A DNA stretch of 64,000 nucleotides, taken from the NCBI RefSeq assembly GCF_041435115.1, contig NZ_CP108046.1, forward strand, positions 1,302,001 to 1,366,000, in the 5' to 3' direction. This document shows positions 43,111 through 52,768 of this stretch, in pieces; within the stretch, counting starts at the first letter, position 1; every line of letters starts with the position of its first letter. Origin of the DNA: Streptomyces sp. NBC_00289 (lineage in GTDB: Bacteria; Actinomycetota; Actinomycetes; Streptomycetales; Streptomycetaceae). The position numbers were made by a program, and so were the translations under genes. The notes beneath the pieces are model-generated. The model was given only the letters and a program-made list of their open reading frames with translations. It was not told the origin of the DNA and did not search any database.

Positions 43111-44304
43111 TCACGGTCCGGGAAAGGGGCGGCGGGGCAGGTACGGGAGTTCCGCGGCGGAGCGGAGCATCGGCAGCACAGGGGTGCGTATCCCCACCGA
43201 GAGGTCCTCGTGGAGCCGGGTGCGGCCGTCGAGGAAGCGCAGCAGCCGCTCCATCGGCACCTGGGTGAACAGGCGCGCGAAGAAGTCGGCGCCGTCGACG
43301 CGGCCGCTGTCCAGGGCACGCAGCATCACGGCGTCCATGGCGCGGGAGCGTGCCGAGTGAGCGGGCGGCGGCAGCGGACGGCGCCCCGCCGCCAGGGCGC
43401 TCGCGACGGCCCGCGTCTGACGCTGCACGGCGGCGAAGGTGTAGCCCGTCGACGGGCGGGTCGCGCCGCCGGCCGCGCCGATACGGAAGACCGACGGCGC
43501 GGTCTGCCGGGCGAACGGCGCGTCGGTCATGGGGATCACGCCCGTCTCGGTCCCGACGACCTCGAGGCCGGTGAGGCCGAGAACGTCCTCGGTGTAGTGA
43601 CGCAGCGCGGCTTCGTAGCCCTGCCGGGACAGGACCTCGGGGGAGAACTCCGTGTACTCGACGAGCGCCTGCCGGCCGCCGGTGGGCAGGACGTAGCCGA
43701 AGGAGAGGCCGCGCGGCGGCTGCGGCGTCCGGAAGTCCATGAGCTCGACCGTGCCGGGGTCGAAGACCGGCCGGTCGCAGTGGACGAACCAGCCGTGGAA
43801 ATGCTGCAGCAGCGTGGTGCGGGCAGCCGGGAGACTGCCGAGCGGCCGCGAGTCGAAGACCCAGCGGGCGCGTACGGTCAGCGGACGTCCGTCGACGGCG
43901 CGAGTGTGGACGTGGGCGCCCTCGGTGATGCCCTCTACCGTCTCCACGGTCGCCTGGAGGCGCTGGACCTCCTCGCTCCGCGCGAGGTCGTGGCCGATCA
44001 GGTCCTCGAAGTCGTCGGAGCGGATCATCTTGTACCGCAGCGGCGCGATGTCGTCCTCGATCATCCGGCCGTCCGGGGTGTGCACCCGCAGGTGTCGCCA
44101 CGCGGCGGTCAGGGCCGCGTCGTATCTTCCGCGGCCACGCTCCCAGAAGCACCACGTACGTCGGGGCGGCCGCAGGGGGCCCGGCGGGGCGTCCACCAGA
44201 AGCACCGACAGCCGGCGTGTCCCGGGCGCGGGGCAGGCCAGACGGTGGGCCAGGGACAGTCCCGCGGCTCCCGCGCCCACGATGGCCACGTCCGCCTCGA
44301 GCAC
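43111..44304 (-). CDS. crtY: Lycopene beta-cyclase CrtY
   Basis: A 397-residue FAD-dependent lycopene cyclase. It starts EADVAIVGAGAAGLSLAHRLA, has RTWCFWERG, the cyclase-specific PQPPRGLSFGYVLPTGGRQALVEYTEFSP and GAAGGATRPSTGYTFAAVQRQ, and ends in the usual helical region. It forms the two beta rings of beta-carotene from lycopene. The start is the GTG at 44304, with AGGAGG eight bases upstream; the frame runs open far beyond it. First gene of the leftward crtY-T-U operon. Confidence 0.92.
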   Translation of the reverse strand: MLEADVAIVGAGAAGLSLAHRLACPAPGTRRLSVLLVDAPPGPLRPPRRTWCFWERGRGRYDAALTAAWRHLRVHTPDGRMIEDDIAPLRYKMIRSDDFEDLIGHDLARSEEVQRLQATVETVEGITEGAHVHTRAVDGRPLTVRARWVFDSRPLGSLPAARTTLLQHFHGWFVHCDRPVFDPGTVELMDFRTPQPPRGLSFGYVLPTGGRQALVEYTEFSPEVLSRQGYEAALRHYTEDVLGLTGLEVVGTETGVIPMTDAPFARQTAPSVFRIGAAGGATRPSTGYTFAAVQRQTRAVASALAAGRRPLPPPAHSARSRAMDAVMLRALDSGRVDGADFFARLFTQVPMERLLRFLDGRTRLHEDLSVGIRTPVLPMLRSAAELPYLPRRPFPGP

Positions 44305-44744
44305 GAGCGTCTCCTCCTTCCGCGCGTCCCCACGCGCGCTGTCGGAAGCATTCCTGCTCGTGTGCCCTTCCGGATGCAGGCCACGCTGGGCAGTCGGCCG
44401 CGCGATGGACTTCGTCGCACTCGCGCACGGCCGGGCGCGCGCCTGCCGGGGCCGGTGGGGTCGGGACCCGCGGGCCGGGGGCCGGTGGAGCCGGGACGCG
44501 CGCAGCTGGAACCCGCGGGTTCGGGACTCGCGGGGGTCAGGTCCCGCGGGGGGGGCAGGACCCGCGGAGATCGAGCCACGTGACAAGCCGTCACCGTGAC
44601 CCGCCCGGGGGGGGTGTCGACATGGGACGTCCGACAGACGGTCAGAGGCAGGGGCAGGCAGGGGCAGGCAGAGACGGGCAGGGGCAGGCAGAGACAGGCA
44701 GAGGCAAGGGCAAAGGCAGAAGCAGAGCCTCAGGCGTGGCGGCG
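44305..44744. repeat. Repeat-rich region upstream of crtY
   Basis: This 440-bp gap has two arrays. Between about 44458 and 44570 are about six imperfect copies of GGGACCCGCGGG, including the perfect palindrome AACCCGCGGGTT. From about 44642 to 44725 a purine-rich array of GGGGCAGGCA/GAGACAGGCA units runs up to the anti-sigma gene end. No gene is supported. Confidence 0.75.
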
Positions 44745-45197
44745 CTACGCCTCTGGTCCGCCGTGTCGGCGCGCGAAGCGGACCGCGACGGACCCCAGCC
44801 GTTCCAGAATCCGGACCAGGACGAGCCACGTCCCCCGCGGTTTCCCCTCGTCGTCCGGGCTCCCCGTACCGCGCGGGCCTCGCGCGGCGCGTTGCCGCCG
44901 ACACGGTCGGACCGCCGGGCGGGACGCGGCGGCCCCCTGCCACCGCGCCCGCTCGGCGCGCATCTGGGTGCGGATCGCGTCCCACACGTGCGCCGGCGGC
45001 CCGGCGAGCGTCTCGTGCGGGTAGGTGTGCCTGCCCGTCTCGGCAGCGCGTTCGAGCGCGGCGAGCCGGTCGCGGCAGGGTCCGCAGAGGCGCAGGTGCC
45101 CGGCCTCCTCCGGGGACCAGGGCGTCCGCGAGCCGTCGAGGGCGTGGGCCGCCAGTTCGTCGGGAGGGATGTGAGCGGCCGCCCCGGGTTCGGTCAT
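44745..45197 (-). CDS. Putative zinc-finger anti-sigma factor, short form
   Basis: A 150-residue protein. The N-terminal ~55 residues fit the anti-sigma zinc domain: IPPDELAAHALDG, then the Hx3Cx2C signature GHLRLCGPCRDRLAALE. The rest is Arg/Pro-rich and has no clear membrane helix, unlike most zinc anti-sigmas, so it may be soluble. The ATG at 45197 has GAGG six bases upstream. It lies 256 bp downstream of the ECF sigma gene on the same strand, with a direct-repeat element in between, and likely controls that sigma factor. The atypical C-terminus might instead reflect decay into the repeat array just downstream. Confidence 0.65.
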   Translation of the reverse strand: MTEPGAAAHIPPDELAAHALDGSRTPWSPEEAGHLRLCGPCRDRLAALERAAETGRHTYPHETLAGPPAHVWDAIRTQMRAERARWQGAAASRPAVRPCRRQRAARGPRGTGSPDDEGKPRGTWLVLVRILERLGSVAVRFARRHGGPEA

Positions 45198-45434
45198 GCG
45201 TCGCCTCTCTACGTCCACTCGGCCCCGTCACGTGCGGTGTCGACACCTCGCGTCGCCTCCCGCCGTGACGGATGCCGGGCAGTGTTCCGGGGTGCGGGTC
45301 TCGCTGTCCGGGTGTGAGCCTTGCCATCACTCCTTCACGGGCGAGCCGCCCGTTCGGATGCACGACCGGGTGACGAGCACCCCGAACGGCCCCGTCGTCC
45401 GATGCGACCGACGCGATCGGGCAGCAGTGCGACC

Positions 45435-45451
45435 GCATCGTTTTCGCATCG
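45435..45451. promoter_or_regulatory. GCATCG-N5-GCATCG direct repeat, copy A
   Basis: GCATCG at 45435-45440 and 45446-45451, an 11-bp period, lie just after the sigma stop codon and upstream of the anti-sigma gene. The same arrangement occurs at 46233-46249. An 11-bp direct repeat is the operator style of CarH/LitR-type MerR photoreceptors. Confidence 0.5.
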
Positions 45452-45453
45452 GG

Positions 45454-46080
45454 TTACCTCTGGTGACGAAGGACGCCGTCCTCGCGGAGGCAGCAGCTGA
45501 GCCGGTGCAGACCGCGCCGGGCGTGGCTCTTGACCGTACCCAGCGGCCAGCCGGTCAGATCCGCGATCTGGGTCTGCGTCAAGTCGTCGTAGAACGCCAG
45601 ACTCAGGACGCGGCGCTGCGGGGCGGGAAGTTTCGCGAGTTCGTGGCCGACGAGCACGCGGTCGAGCACGGCGTCCGGCTGGGAGTCGTTCTCCTGTACG
45701 TGAACGGACATCAGGGATCCGGCCGCGGCGACGAGTTCGGCCCTACGGGTTCTGGCGGACAACGCGTCGGCGATCTTGCGGCGGGTGATCCCGACGAGCC
45801 AGGCGGACAGCGTGCCGCGCTCCGGTACGAAGCCGCCGCGACCCCGCCACGCCGCCAGGAACACGAGCTGCGTGACGTCCTCCGCCTCCCGGGCGTCCCC
45901 GAGGGAGCGCCGCGCCAGGGTGTACACCAGCGCGCCCCACCGGTGGTAGGCGGCGGCCAGGCAGGCGTCGTCGCCCGCGACGAAGCCCGCCGCGAGTTCC
46001 TCGTCGGCCAGCGACTCCTCGGCCGGAGCCCACAGCGGAAGGTCCTCGAGGGTCTGCTCGGTGGTCTGCCGTGCGGTCAT
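45454..46080 (-). CDS. ECF RNA polymerase sigma factor
   Basis: A 208-residue group 4 sigma factor. Region 2 reads FVAGDDACLAAAYHRWGALVYTLARRSLGDAREAEDVTQLVFLAAWRG. Region 4 reads LAKLPAPQRRVLSLAFYDDLTQTQIADLTGWPLGTVKSHARRGLHRL, with the recognition helix at the end. It resembles SigK-like ECFs paired with zinc anti-sigma proteins. Its position between the two crt operons suggests that it drives carotenoid genes, as LitS does in S. coelicolor, but orthology is not proven. The ATG at 46080 is the family start. A candidate operator lies about 155 nt upstream. Confidence 0.9.
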   Translation of the reverse strand: MTARQTTEQTLEDLPLWAPAEESLADEELAAGFVAGDDACLAAAYHRWGALVYTLARRSLGDAREAEDVTQLVFLAAWRGRGGFVPERGTLSAWLVGITRRKIADALSARTRRAELVAAAGSLMSVHVQENDSQPDAVLDRVLVGHELAKLPAPQRRVLSLAFYDDLTQTQIADLTGWPLGTVKSHARRGLHRLSCCLREDGVLRHQR

Positions 46081-46232
46081 GGTGACTGCTCCTCGTGCGG
46101 GCGGTGTCCGTTCCGTCTCCGGGGCGGGCCGCCTGTCTGGAGCCGAGCCGCCCCGCGGATTCCGGGTTGCCGGTCGCTCGGAGCGACTGCGGCCCCCTCA
46201 CCATGCGAAGCGATGAATCGATGCGGCAACTT

Positions 46233-46249
46233 GCATCGACTCTGCATCG
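46233..46249. promoter_or_regulatory. GCATCG-N5-GCATCG direct repeat, copy B
   Basis: GCATCG at 46233-46238 and 46244-46249, with an inverted CGATGC at 46219-46224, in the 359-bp divergent region between the sigma gene and crtE (46081-46439). The spacing is the same as copy A. Confidence 0.5.
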
Positions 46250-46439
46250 GATGTGAACCGAGTCGTCAGGTGAGCGATGCCGGCTCGCGTGGCACACGTC
46301 TAAGGCGTCATGCGGTGGTCGGTGGTCGCTGCCCGGAAGCGGGCCGCTCCACTTTCCACCGCGTGGCGCATCCGACTCCGCCGTCGGCGCGGAATGCGTA
46401 TGGACGAGGCCAGCTCCGATCACGACGAGAGGAACCGGG

Positions 46440-47843
46440 ATGCGCCCCAGCAAGGCGAAGGACCACCACGCGGCCGGGCCGCCGCCCGGCCCGCCCCGCG
46501 CGTCCCGGCGGACCTCGGCCCCCGCGGAGCACCCGCGCCTCGAGGGCCCCGCCCCCTCCCCCGACAGCCGACCCGAAGGCGACATGCCCGACCCATCCGC
46601 CTTGGACGTGACCGACCTCCGCGCCATCGACGCCGACGTCCCCGCTGCCGTGGGCCGCCTCCTCGGCCGTCTCCTGGCCGAGCGCACGGCGCAGGCCACC
46701 GCCCTCGACCCGGTGTTCGCCCACGACCTCGCCGAGCGCGTCGCCCGCTTCACCCTCGACGGCGGCAAGCGCACCCGGTCCCAGTTCGTGTGGTGGGCGC
46801 TGCGCGCCTGCGGCGGCGACACCCGCGACGCGGAGGCCGCCCTGCGCGTCGGCGCCGCCCTCGAACTCATCCAGACGTGCGCCCTCGTCCACGACGACGT
46901 GATGGACGGTTCCCGGCTGCGCCGCGGACGGCTCACCCTGCACACGGACGTCGAAGCCCAGTACGCCGACGCCGCCGCGTCCCCGCAGGGCACGCGCTTC
47001 GGCGAGGCGGCGGCGATCCTCGCCGGGGACCTGGCGCTGGCCTGGGCCGACGACGTACTGGCCGACACCGAGCCGGCCGCGGACACCGCGCGGCAGGTGC
47101 GCGAGCTGTGGAGCGCCATGCGCATGGAGATGGTCGCCGGGCAGTACCTGGACATCCAGGGCCAGGCCACGTCGTCGCGCTCCCTGGCCCGCGCGATCCG
47201 CGCCGCCTGCCTGAAGAGCGCCCGGTACTCCGTGGAACGGCCGCTGGCACTCGGCGCCGCCCTCGCGGGCGCGGACGCCGCCACGACCACGGCCCTGTGC
47301 TCGGCCGGCCGGTGCGTCGGCATCGCCTTCCAGCTGCGCGACGACCTCCACGACGTCTACGGCAGTCCAGGGCGCACCGGTAAGCCCTCGGGCGGCGACA
47401 TCCGCTCCGGCAAACCCACCTACCTCGTCGCCGTGGCGCGGGCCCGGGCCGAGGCGGCCGACGACCACCACGCGCTCGCGGTGCTACGGCGCTCACTCGG
47501 CCGCGCCGACCTGTCCGAGGCCGGTCTCGCCGAGGTCCGGGACGTACTCGTGACCACCGGCGCGCGGGAGACGGTCGAGGGGAAGATCGACCGGCTGGTC
47601 GCGCAGGGCATGCGCCATCTGGACACCGCGGTGCTCGAGCCGGACGGCCGCCGACGCCTGCGCGAACTGCTGCACGCCACCGCCGGGGCACCTCCGGCCC
47701 AGCGACGGCCCTCCGGCTCGCCCGGCACGCCCGGCACGCCCGGCTCGCCCGGCGCATGCGGCCCGCCCGGCCCGTCCGGCTCCGAGGACGGCATGCCCTT
47801 GTCGCTGCTGCTGGCCGCCGGCGCCGAGGGGGCCACCCGATGA
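46440..47843 (+). CDS. crtE: Geranylgeranyl diphosphate synthase CrtE
   Basis: A trans-prenyltransferase supplying C20 diphosphate for phytoene. The first aspartate motif is LVHDDVMDGS after TCAL, the second is FQLRDDLHDVYG, and GGKRTRSQFVWWAL is the substrate-binding block. I use the ATG at 46440 because AGAGGA lies six bases upstream, giving 467 residues; an ATG at 46584 (MPDPSALD) would give 419, nearer the usual core. The last ~45 residues include a collagen-like Gly-Pro-Ser stretch not needed for catalysis. The TGA overlaps the crtI ATG. Confidence 0.9.
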   Translation: MRPSKAKDHHAAGPPPGPPRASRRTSAPAEHPRLEGPAPSPDSRPEGDMPDPSALDVTDLRAIDADVPAAVGRLLGRLLAERTAQATALDPVFAHDLAERVARFTLDGGKRTRSQFVWWALRACGGDTRDAEAALRVGAALELIQTCALVHDDVMDGSRLRRGRLTLHTDVEAQYADAAASPQGTRFGEAAAILAGDLALAWADDVLADTEPAADTARQVRELWSAMRMEMVAGQYLDIQGQATSSRSLARAIRAACLKSARYSVERPLALGAALAGADAATTTALCSAGRCVGIAFQLRDDLHDVYGSPGRTGKPSGGDIRSGKPTYLVAVARARAEAADDHHALAVLRRSLGRADLSEAGLAEVRDVLVTTGARETVEGKIDRLVAQGMRHLDTAVLEPDGRRRLRELLHATAGAPPAQRRPSGSPGTPGTPGSPGACGPPGPSGSEDGMPLSLLLAAGAEGATR

Positions 47844-49381
47844 CCAAGGCCCTGCCCGGGCGCACGGACCACGTCGTGGTCGTCGGCGCCGGACTCGCCG
47901 GGCTCTCGGCCGCGCTGCATCTGCTCGGTGCCGGACGCAGGGTCACCGTCGTGGAGCGCGACCCGCTGCCCGGCGGCCGCGCCGGACGCCTGGTGCGCGG
48001 CGGCTACCGCTTCGACACCGGCCCCACCGTGCTGACCATGCCCGACCTCGCCGACGAGGCCTTCGCCGCCGTCGGCGACAGCCTGCGCGAACGCGTCGAG
48101 CTCATCCCCCTCCACCCGGCCTACCGCGCCCGTTTCGCCGACGGCAGCGGTATCGACGTGCACACCGGCGCGGAAGCCATGGAGGCGGAGATCGAGCGCT
48201 TCGCCGACGCCGGTGAGGCCGCGGGCTACCGGCGGCTGCGCGACTGGCTGGAACGGCTGTACCGGGCCCAGATGCGCCACTTCATCGACGCCAACTTCGA
48301 CTCCCCCTTTCAGTTGCTGACCCCCGACCTGGCCCGGCTCGCGGCCCTCGGCGGCTTCGGCAGGCTGGACGCGCGCATCGGCCGCTACCTGAGTGACGAG
48401 CGTCTGCGCCGCGTGTTCTCCTTCCAGGCCCTGTACGCGGGTGTCCCGCCGGCGCGGGCGCTGGCCGCCTACGCGGTCATCGCCTACATGGACACCGTCG
48501 CCGGCGTGTACTTCCCGCGCGGCGGCATGCACGCCGTGCCCCAGGCCATGGCGGACGCCGCCGCGGACGCGGGCGCCGACCTGCGCTTCGGGCAGGACGT
48601 GACCCGCCTGGAACGCTCCGGGGACCGTGTCACCGCCGTCGTGACCACGAAGGACCGCATTCCGTGCGACGCCGTCGTCCTGACCCCGGACCTGCCCGTC
48701 GCCTACCGTCTCCTCGGCCACGCACCCCGCCGTCCCCTGCGCATCAGGCACTCGCCGTCGGCCGTCGTCCTGCACGCCGGCACGGACCGGACCTGGCCCG
48801 GACTCGCCCACCACACGCTGTCGTTCGGCGCCGCGTGGAGCCGCACCTTCGACGAACTGACGCGCACCGGCGAGCTGATGAGCGACCCGTCACTGCTCAT
48901 CACCCGCCCGACGGCCACGGATCCCAGCCTCGCCCCGCCCGGCCGCCACCTGCACTACATCCTCGCCCCCTGCCCCAACACGGACATCGGTCCGGACGCC
49001 GCCGAGTGGGGCGACCTGGCGCCGCGCTACCGCGACAGCATCCTCAAGGAACTCGAACAGCGCGGCCTGGACGGCATCGGCTCCGCCATCGAGGAGCAGT
49101 GCCTCGTCACGCCGGCCGAATGGCAGGCCCAGGGCCACGCGGCCGGCACCCCCTTCTCGGCGGCCCACACCTTCGCGCAGACCGGCCCGTTCCGCCCCCG
49201 CAACCTGGTCCGCGGCACCGAGAACGCGGTGCTCGCCGGCTGCGGCACCACGCCCGGCGTGGGCGTGCCGACCGTCCTGCTGTCCGGCAAGCTCGCCGCG
49301 GCCCGCGTCACCGGGCGCACGACCCGCCCGCCCGCCCGCACGAGCAGGGCGCGGGCCACATCGGAAGGGACGCCCTCATGA
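47840..49381 (+). CDS. crtI: Phytoene desaturase CrtI
   Basis: A 513-residue FAD enzyme that desaturates phytoene to lycopene. The N-terminal [41 protein letters not shown] and the C-terminal [23 protein letters not shown] are the family's bacterial-type signatures. [18 protein letters not shown] is the central conserved block. The start is fixed by the ATGA overlap with crtE at 47840-47843, and its own stop overlaps crtB in the same way, so the operon is translationally coupled. Confidence 0.95.
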   Translation: MTKALPGRTDHVVVVGAGLAGLSAALHLLGAGRRVTVVERDPLPGGRAGRLVRGGYRFDTGPTVLTMPDLADEAFAAVGDSLRERVELIPLHPAYRARFADGSGIDVHTGAEAMEAEIERFADAGEAAGYRRLRDWLERLYRAQMRHFIDANFDSPFQLLTPDLARLAALGGFGRLDARIGRYLSDERLRRVFSFQALYAGVPPARALAAYAVIAYMDTVAGVYFPRGGMHAVPQAMADAAADAGADLRFGQDVTRLERSGDRVTAVVTTKDRIPCDAVVLTPDLPVAYRLLGHAPRRPLRIRHSPSAVVLHAGTDRTWPGLAHHTLSFGAAWSRTFDELTRTGELMSDPSLLITRPTATDPSLAPPGRHLHYILAPCPNTDIGPDAAEWGDLAPRYRDSILKELEQRGLDGIGSAIEEQCLVTPAEWQAQGHAAGTPFSAAHTFAQTGPFRPRNLVRGTENAVLAGCGTTPGVGVPTVLLSGKLAAARVTGRTTRPPARTSRARATSEGTPS

Positions 49382-50406
49382 CCGTCCGCGAACTCGACGC
49401 GGCGGGCATCACCGACCCGGCGCTGCGCGACGCGTACACGCGCTGCCGGCGGCTCAACGCCCGGCACGGCAAGACGTACTTCCTCGCCACCCGGCTGCTG
49501 CCGGTCGAACGCCGGCCGGCCGTCCACGCGCTCTACGGCTTCGCCCGCTGGGCGGACGACATCGTCGACTCCCTGGACAGCGGCGTCGCCACCGCCGCAC
49601 GTTCGGCGGACCTCGCCCGCCTGCACACGGACCTGGAACGAGGGCTCCTGGACCGGACCAGCACCGAGCCGGTGGTTCTCGCGCTCGCCGACACCGCCCG
49701 GCGGTACGGCATCGACCACCGGCACTTCATCGACTTCATGGCGTCCATGCGCAGCGATCTGGAGGTCACCGACTATCCGACCTACGACGACCTGCGGACG
49801 TACATGCACGGCTCCGCCGCTGTCATCGGACTGCAGATGCTGCCCGTCCTCGGCACGGTCGCACCGCGCGAGGAGGCCGCGCCGCACGCGGCTGCCCTCG
49901 GCGTCGCCTTCCAGCTGACCAACTTCCTGCGGGACGTGGGCGAGGACCTGGACCGCGGCCGTGTCTACCTGCCCGCCGACCTGCTGAAGGCGCACGACGT
50001 CGACCGGGAGCTGCTGTACTGGAGCCGGAGCACCGGCCGCCGCGACCGGCGCATCACCGAGGCCTTGAAGGCCGCCGAAGCCCTCACCCGCGGTGTCTAC
50101 CGCGAGGCGGCGCCGGGACTCCCGATGCTCGATCCGGTGTCCCGCCCGTGCATCCGTACGGCCTTCGTGCTGTACGGCGGAATCCTGGATGCCGTCGCCG
50201 ACGACGGGTACGCGGTGGTGCACCGGCGTGCCGTGGTCCCCCGCCGGCGCCGCGCCGCGGTCGCCCTCGACGGCCTGGCGCGCGTCGCGGCGGCCCGGGC
50301 CGGAGCCCGTGCCGGCGCCCGGAAAGCCCCGCTCCCGGACCCGAGGCGGCTGCGAACCGGGACGTGCGGACCCTCACCCGAGCAGGTCCATGAGGAGGTC
50401 GCGTGA
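49378..50406 (+). CDS. crtB: Phytoene synthase CrtB
   Basis: A 342-residue squalene/phytoene synthase joining two GGPP molecules. The aspartate motifs are [15 protein letters not shown] and [34 protein letters not shown] and [18 protein letters not shown] are also typical. It overlaps crtI by ATGA and the Rieske gene by GTGA. The C-terminal ~50 residues are Arg/Ala-rich. Confidence 0.95.
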   Translation: MTVRELDAAGITDPALRDAYTRCRRLNARHGKTYFLATRLLPVERRPAVHALYGFARWADDIVDSLDSGVATAARSADLARLHTDLERGLLDRTSTEPVVLALADTARRYGIDHRHFIDFMASMRSDLEVTDYPTYDDLRTYMHGSAAVIGLQMLPVLGTVAPREEAAPHAAALGVAFQLTNFLRDVGEDLDRGRVYLPADLLKAHDVDRELLYWSRSTGRRDRRITEALKAAEALTRGVYREAAPGLPMLDPVSRPCIRTAFVLYGGILDAVADDGYAVVHRRAVVPRRRRAAVALDGLARVAAARAGARAGARKAPLPDPRRLRTGTCGPSPEQVHEEVA

Positions 50407-51425
50407 GCCCCGACCGTTCCGCCCCGCGCGGACGCTTCCCGTTGTCGCTGCGCAGGCGCCCGGTGCCCTGGGAGCGCCAGCGTCCGACCTGGCGGGAGGC
50501 CCGGCCGGCCGTGATCGCCCAGGCGCTGAAGCGGGCGCAGGCGCGCCCCTCGGGCAACTGGTACGTCGTGGGCGCCACCCGTGACGTCGGCGCCGACCGG
50601 CCCCTCGCGCGGACCGTCGCGGGACAGGAGGTCGTCGTCTGGCGCGACGCCGAGGGCGGGCTCGTGGCCGGCCCCGGTGTCTGCCCGCACCTGGGAGCGC
50701 CGCTCCGGGACAGCCCTGTGCGGTGCGGCACGCTCGTGTGCCACTGGCACGGACTCGCCCTGAAGGGCACGCCGTTCGCGGGCTGGGAACCGCTGCCCGT
50801 GCACGACGACGGCCTGCTGGTGTGGGTGCGGCTGGACGGCGTCGGCGGCGAGCCACCGCTGGACGCGCCGGTGGTACCGGTCCGGCCCGCGCTGCCGGAC
50901 GCGCTGGCGGCCGTGTACGTGGGCGTCGGCACCTGCCAACCGGAGGACGTGGTCGCCAACCGGCTGGACCCGTGGCACGGCGCCTGGTTCCACCCGTACT
51001 CGTTCGTCGACCTCACGGTCGTCGACGTACCCGAGGCCGGAGCGACAGGCGCGGGCGGCGCGGACGGTTTCGCCGTCGACGTCTCGTTCAAGCTGGCCGG
51101 GCGGCTCGTCGTGCCGGTGCGGGCCGTGTTCACGGCCCCTGAGCCGCGTACGGTCGTCATGCACATCACGGAGGGCGAGGGGCAGGGCTCCGTCGTCGAG
51201 ACGCATGCCACCCCCCTCGGCCCCGACGACCGGGGCAGGCCGCGGACAGCCGTCATCGAGGCGATCGTTTCGGCCTCCGACCGTCGCGGGTTCGCCGCCG
51301 CGCGCACGGTGGCCCCGGTGCTACGGCCGCTCATGCGGGCCGCCGCCGGACGCCTGTGGCGCGACGACCTGGCATACGCCGAGCGGCGCTGGCAGCTGCG
51401 CTCCACCGGCCGCTTCCCCGGCTGA
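50403..51425 (+). CDS. Rieske [2Fe-2S] protein of the carotenoid operon (DUF5914-like)
   Basis: A 340-residue protein with an N-terminal Rieske domain: the ligands are CPHLGAPL and CHWHGLAL (CxH ... CxxH), at roughly residues 99 and 115. The C-terminal ~190 residues (from [34 protein letters not shown]) form a conserved but uncharacterised domain with a [11 protein letters not shown] motif. This is the fourth gene of crtE-I-B, in the place called crtV in some streptomycetes. An oxygenase-type modification of the carotenoid is plausible but unproven. It starts with a GTGA overlap. Confidence 0.85.
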   Translation: MSPDRSAPRGRFPLSLRRRPVPWERQRPTWREARPAVIAQALKRAQARPSGNWYVVGATRDVGADRPLARTVAGQEVVVWRDAEGGLVAGPGVCPHLGAPLRDSPVRCGTLVCHWHGLALKGTPFAGWEPLPVHDDGLLVWVRLDGVGGEPPLDAPVVPVRPALPDALAAVYVGVGTCQPEDVVANRLDPWHGAWFHPYSFVDLTVVDVPEAGATGAGGADGFAVDVSFKLAGRLVVPVRAVFTAPEPRTVVMHITEGEGQGSVVETHATPLGPDDRGRPRTAVIEAIVSASDRRGFAAARTVAPVLRPLMRAAAGRLWRDDLAYAERRWQLRSTGRFPG

Positions 51426-51900
51426 GGCGGATTCCCGTGACGTGCTCGAACTCGGGCGTGCGGGTCCTGCGCGGCGGCCGCGCTTTCGGCGACCGGTGCC
51501 CACTCCGGCCGCGGAACGCCACAGGTCAGCCGTTCCGAAACGCTTCACGCAGGCGTCCGCCCCATGCATCCGTTCGATCGCCTCGAACGGAATGATCCGC
51601 TGAGCGACGCGGACCGCCCGGTGCCGCACGGCTTTCGAAGTGAGGCGAGCGCCCGTGCTGAACTGCCCCCTCCCGATGCCCGGCCACCTCACGCCGCGGT
51701 CCGTCCCCTCCCGTACCTCGGCAGCCGGGAACACGTTGTGGTCCGCGACGCGCTCCTGACCTGGCACGATCCGGCGTTCCTGACCTGCACGACCCGGAGC
51801 CGGCCGTCGTGCCGAACCGGGCGCGGGCCGCGATCAGGCCCATGGGCCGGGCGCCTGGCTCCACCCGCCTCGCAACGGCGGGGCAGCTTCCCGGCATCGT
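51426..51900. other. 475-bp gap, no gene supported
   Basis: Between the convergent Rieske and TetR genes. Open frames exist on both strands but none has a ribosome-binding site plus recognisable product. A short direct repeat, TCCTGACCTG followed by ACGATCCGG/ACGACCCGG, occurs at about 51756 and 51779. Confidence 0.5.
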
Positions 51901-52608
51901 TCAACCGTCCGTGCCCCGCCCCGCCGGAGCGCGAGCCGCCAGGGCCTCCAGCACGAGGTCCACCGCTTCCTCGAAGGTGCTGTCCGTCAGCCCGGACAGC
52001 TCCCGTCGCACCGCGTTGAGCGCCGGGTACAGGGCAGGGTCCAAGCCCTGGTAGACGTCTCTCCACGCCCGCTGGTCGGCCTCGCGTTGTTGCCGCGGGA
52101 GCGCCTTGAACGCCGCCTCCGTGGCCGCGTGGCTGAGGACGGTGTCGATGAAGGCCAGGTAGAGCCGTACGGCCTTGGCCGGCTCGAAGCCCGCGGACAG
52201 CAGCAGGCCGACGCCCGCCTCCACGGCCCGCATCTCGTTCTCGCGGCGCGTGACCCGGTGCGATGCCATGGCCGCCGCCCGGGGATGGGCGAGGTATCCG
52301 GCGCGTACGCGCCGGGCCATCTCCCGCAGCGAGGCCACCCAGTCGTCCCCGGGGACGAACCCCGCCATCGCGTCGCCGATGATCCGGTCGGCGATGGCGA
52401 GCACCAGGTCGTCGGTGCCGTGGAAGTAGCGGTAGAGAGCGGTCGGGTCGCAGCCCAGTGCCGCCCCGAGCCGGCGCACGCTCAGCGCGTCGGGACCGTG
52501 TTCGCCGATCAGCCGCAGGGCGGTCTCCACGATCAGGTCCTGGGACAGCAGAACCCCGGAGCGGGTGGGCCGTCGGCGTCTGCGTTCCTGCGGGACACGG
52601 GTGGACAT
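51901..52608 (-). CDS. TetR-family transcriptional regulator
   Basis: A 235-residue TetR regulator. The HTH is IVETALRLIGEHGPDALSVRRLGAALGCDPTALYRYFHGTDDLVLAIADRI. The C-terminal ligand domain includes REMARRVRAGYLAHPRAAAMASHRVTRREN and resembles TetR_C regulators that sense small organic molecules. The ATG at 52608 is preceded by AGAGGA. It is divergent from the APC permease, with a palindromic candidate operator in the 160-bp gap, so it most likely represses the permease-amidohydrolase pair. Confidence 0.92.
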   Translation of the reverse strand: MSTRVPQERRRRRPTRSGVLLSQDLIVETALRLIGEHGPDALSVRRLGAALGCDPTALYRYFHGTDDLVLAIADRIIGDAMAGFVPGDDWVASLREMARRVRAGYLAHPRAAAMASHRVTRRENEMRAVEAGVGLLLSAGFEPAKAVRLYLAFIDTVLSHAATEAAFKALPRQQREADQRAWRDVYQGLDPALYPALNAVRRELSGLTDSTFEEAVDLVLEALAARAPAGRGTDG

Positions 52609-52679
52609 GACCGGGATTCCTCTCGTCGCGCGCCGACCGCGTACTGCGTATCGGCAGTGAACGACCCGCACCCCCCTTA

Positions 52680-52696
52680 CGTCAACAGGATTGACG
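52680..52696. promoter_or_regulatory. Candidate TetR operator overlapping a -35 element
   Basis: CGTCAA-CAGGA-TTGACG is a perfect 6-bp inverted repeat with a 5-nt spacer. Its right arm TTGACG can also serve as the -35 of a rightward promoter, with a poor -10-like TTCCAT 18 nt on. Binding would block the permease promoter. Confidence 0.6.
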
Positions 52697-52768
52697 CAAT
52701 GTGGACGCACGCTGTTCCATCGCATTCCGCGCGGCTCTTCCCACTCCCTCGTCCCCGAGGAGCCCTCC

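Noticed and set aside
44642..44728. GGGGCAGGCA array considered as a CRISPR
   Set aside because: Units are short, contiguous and without spacers; no cas genes.
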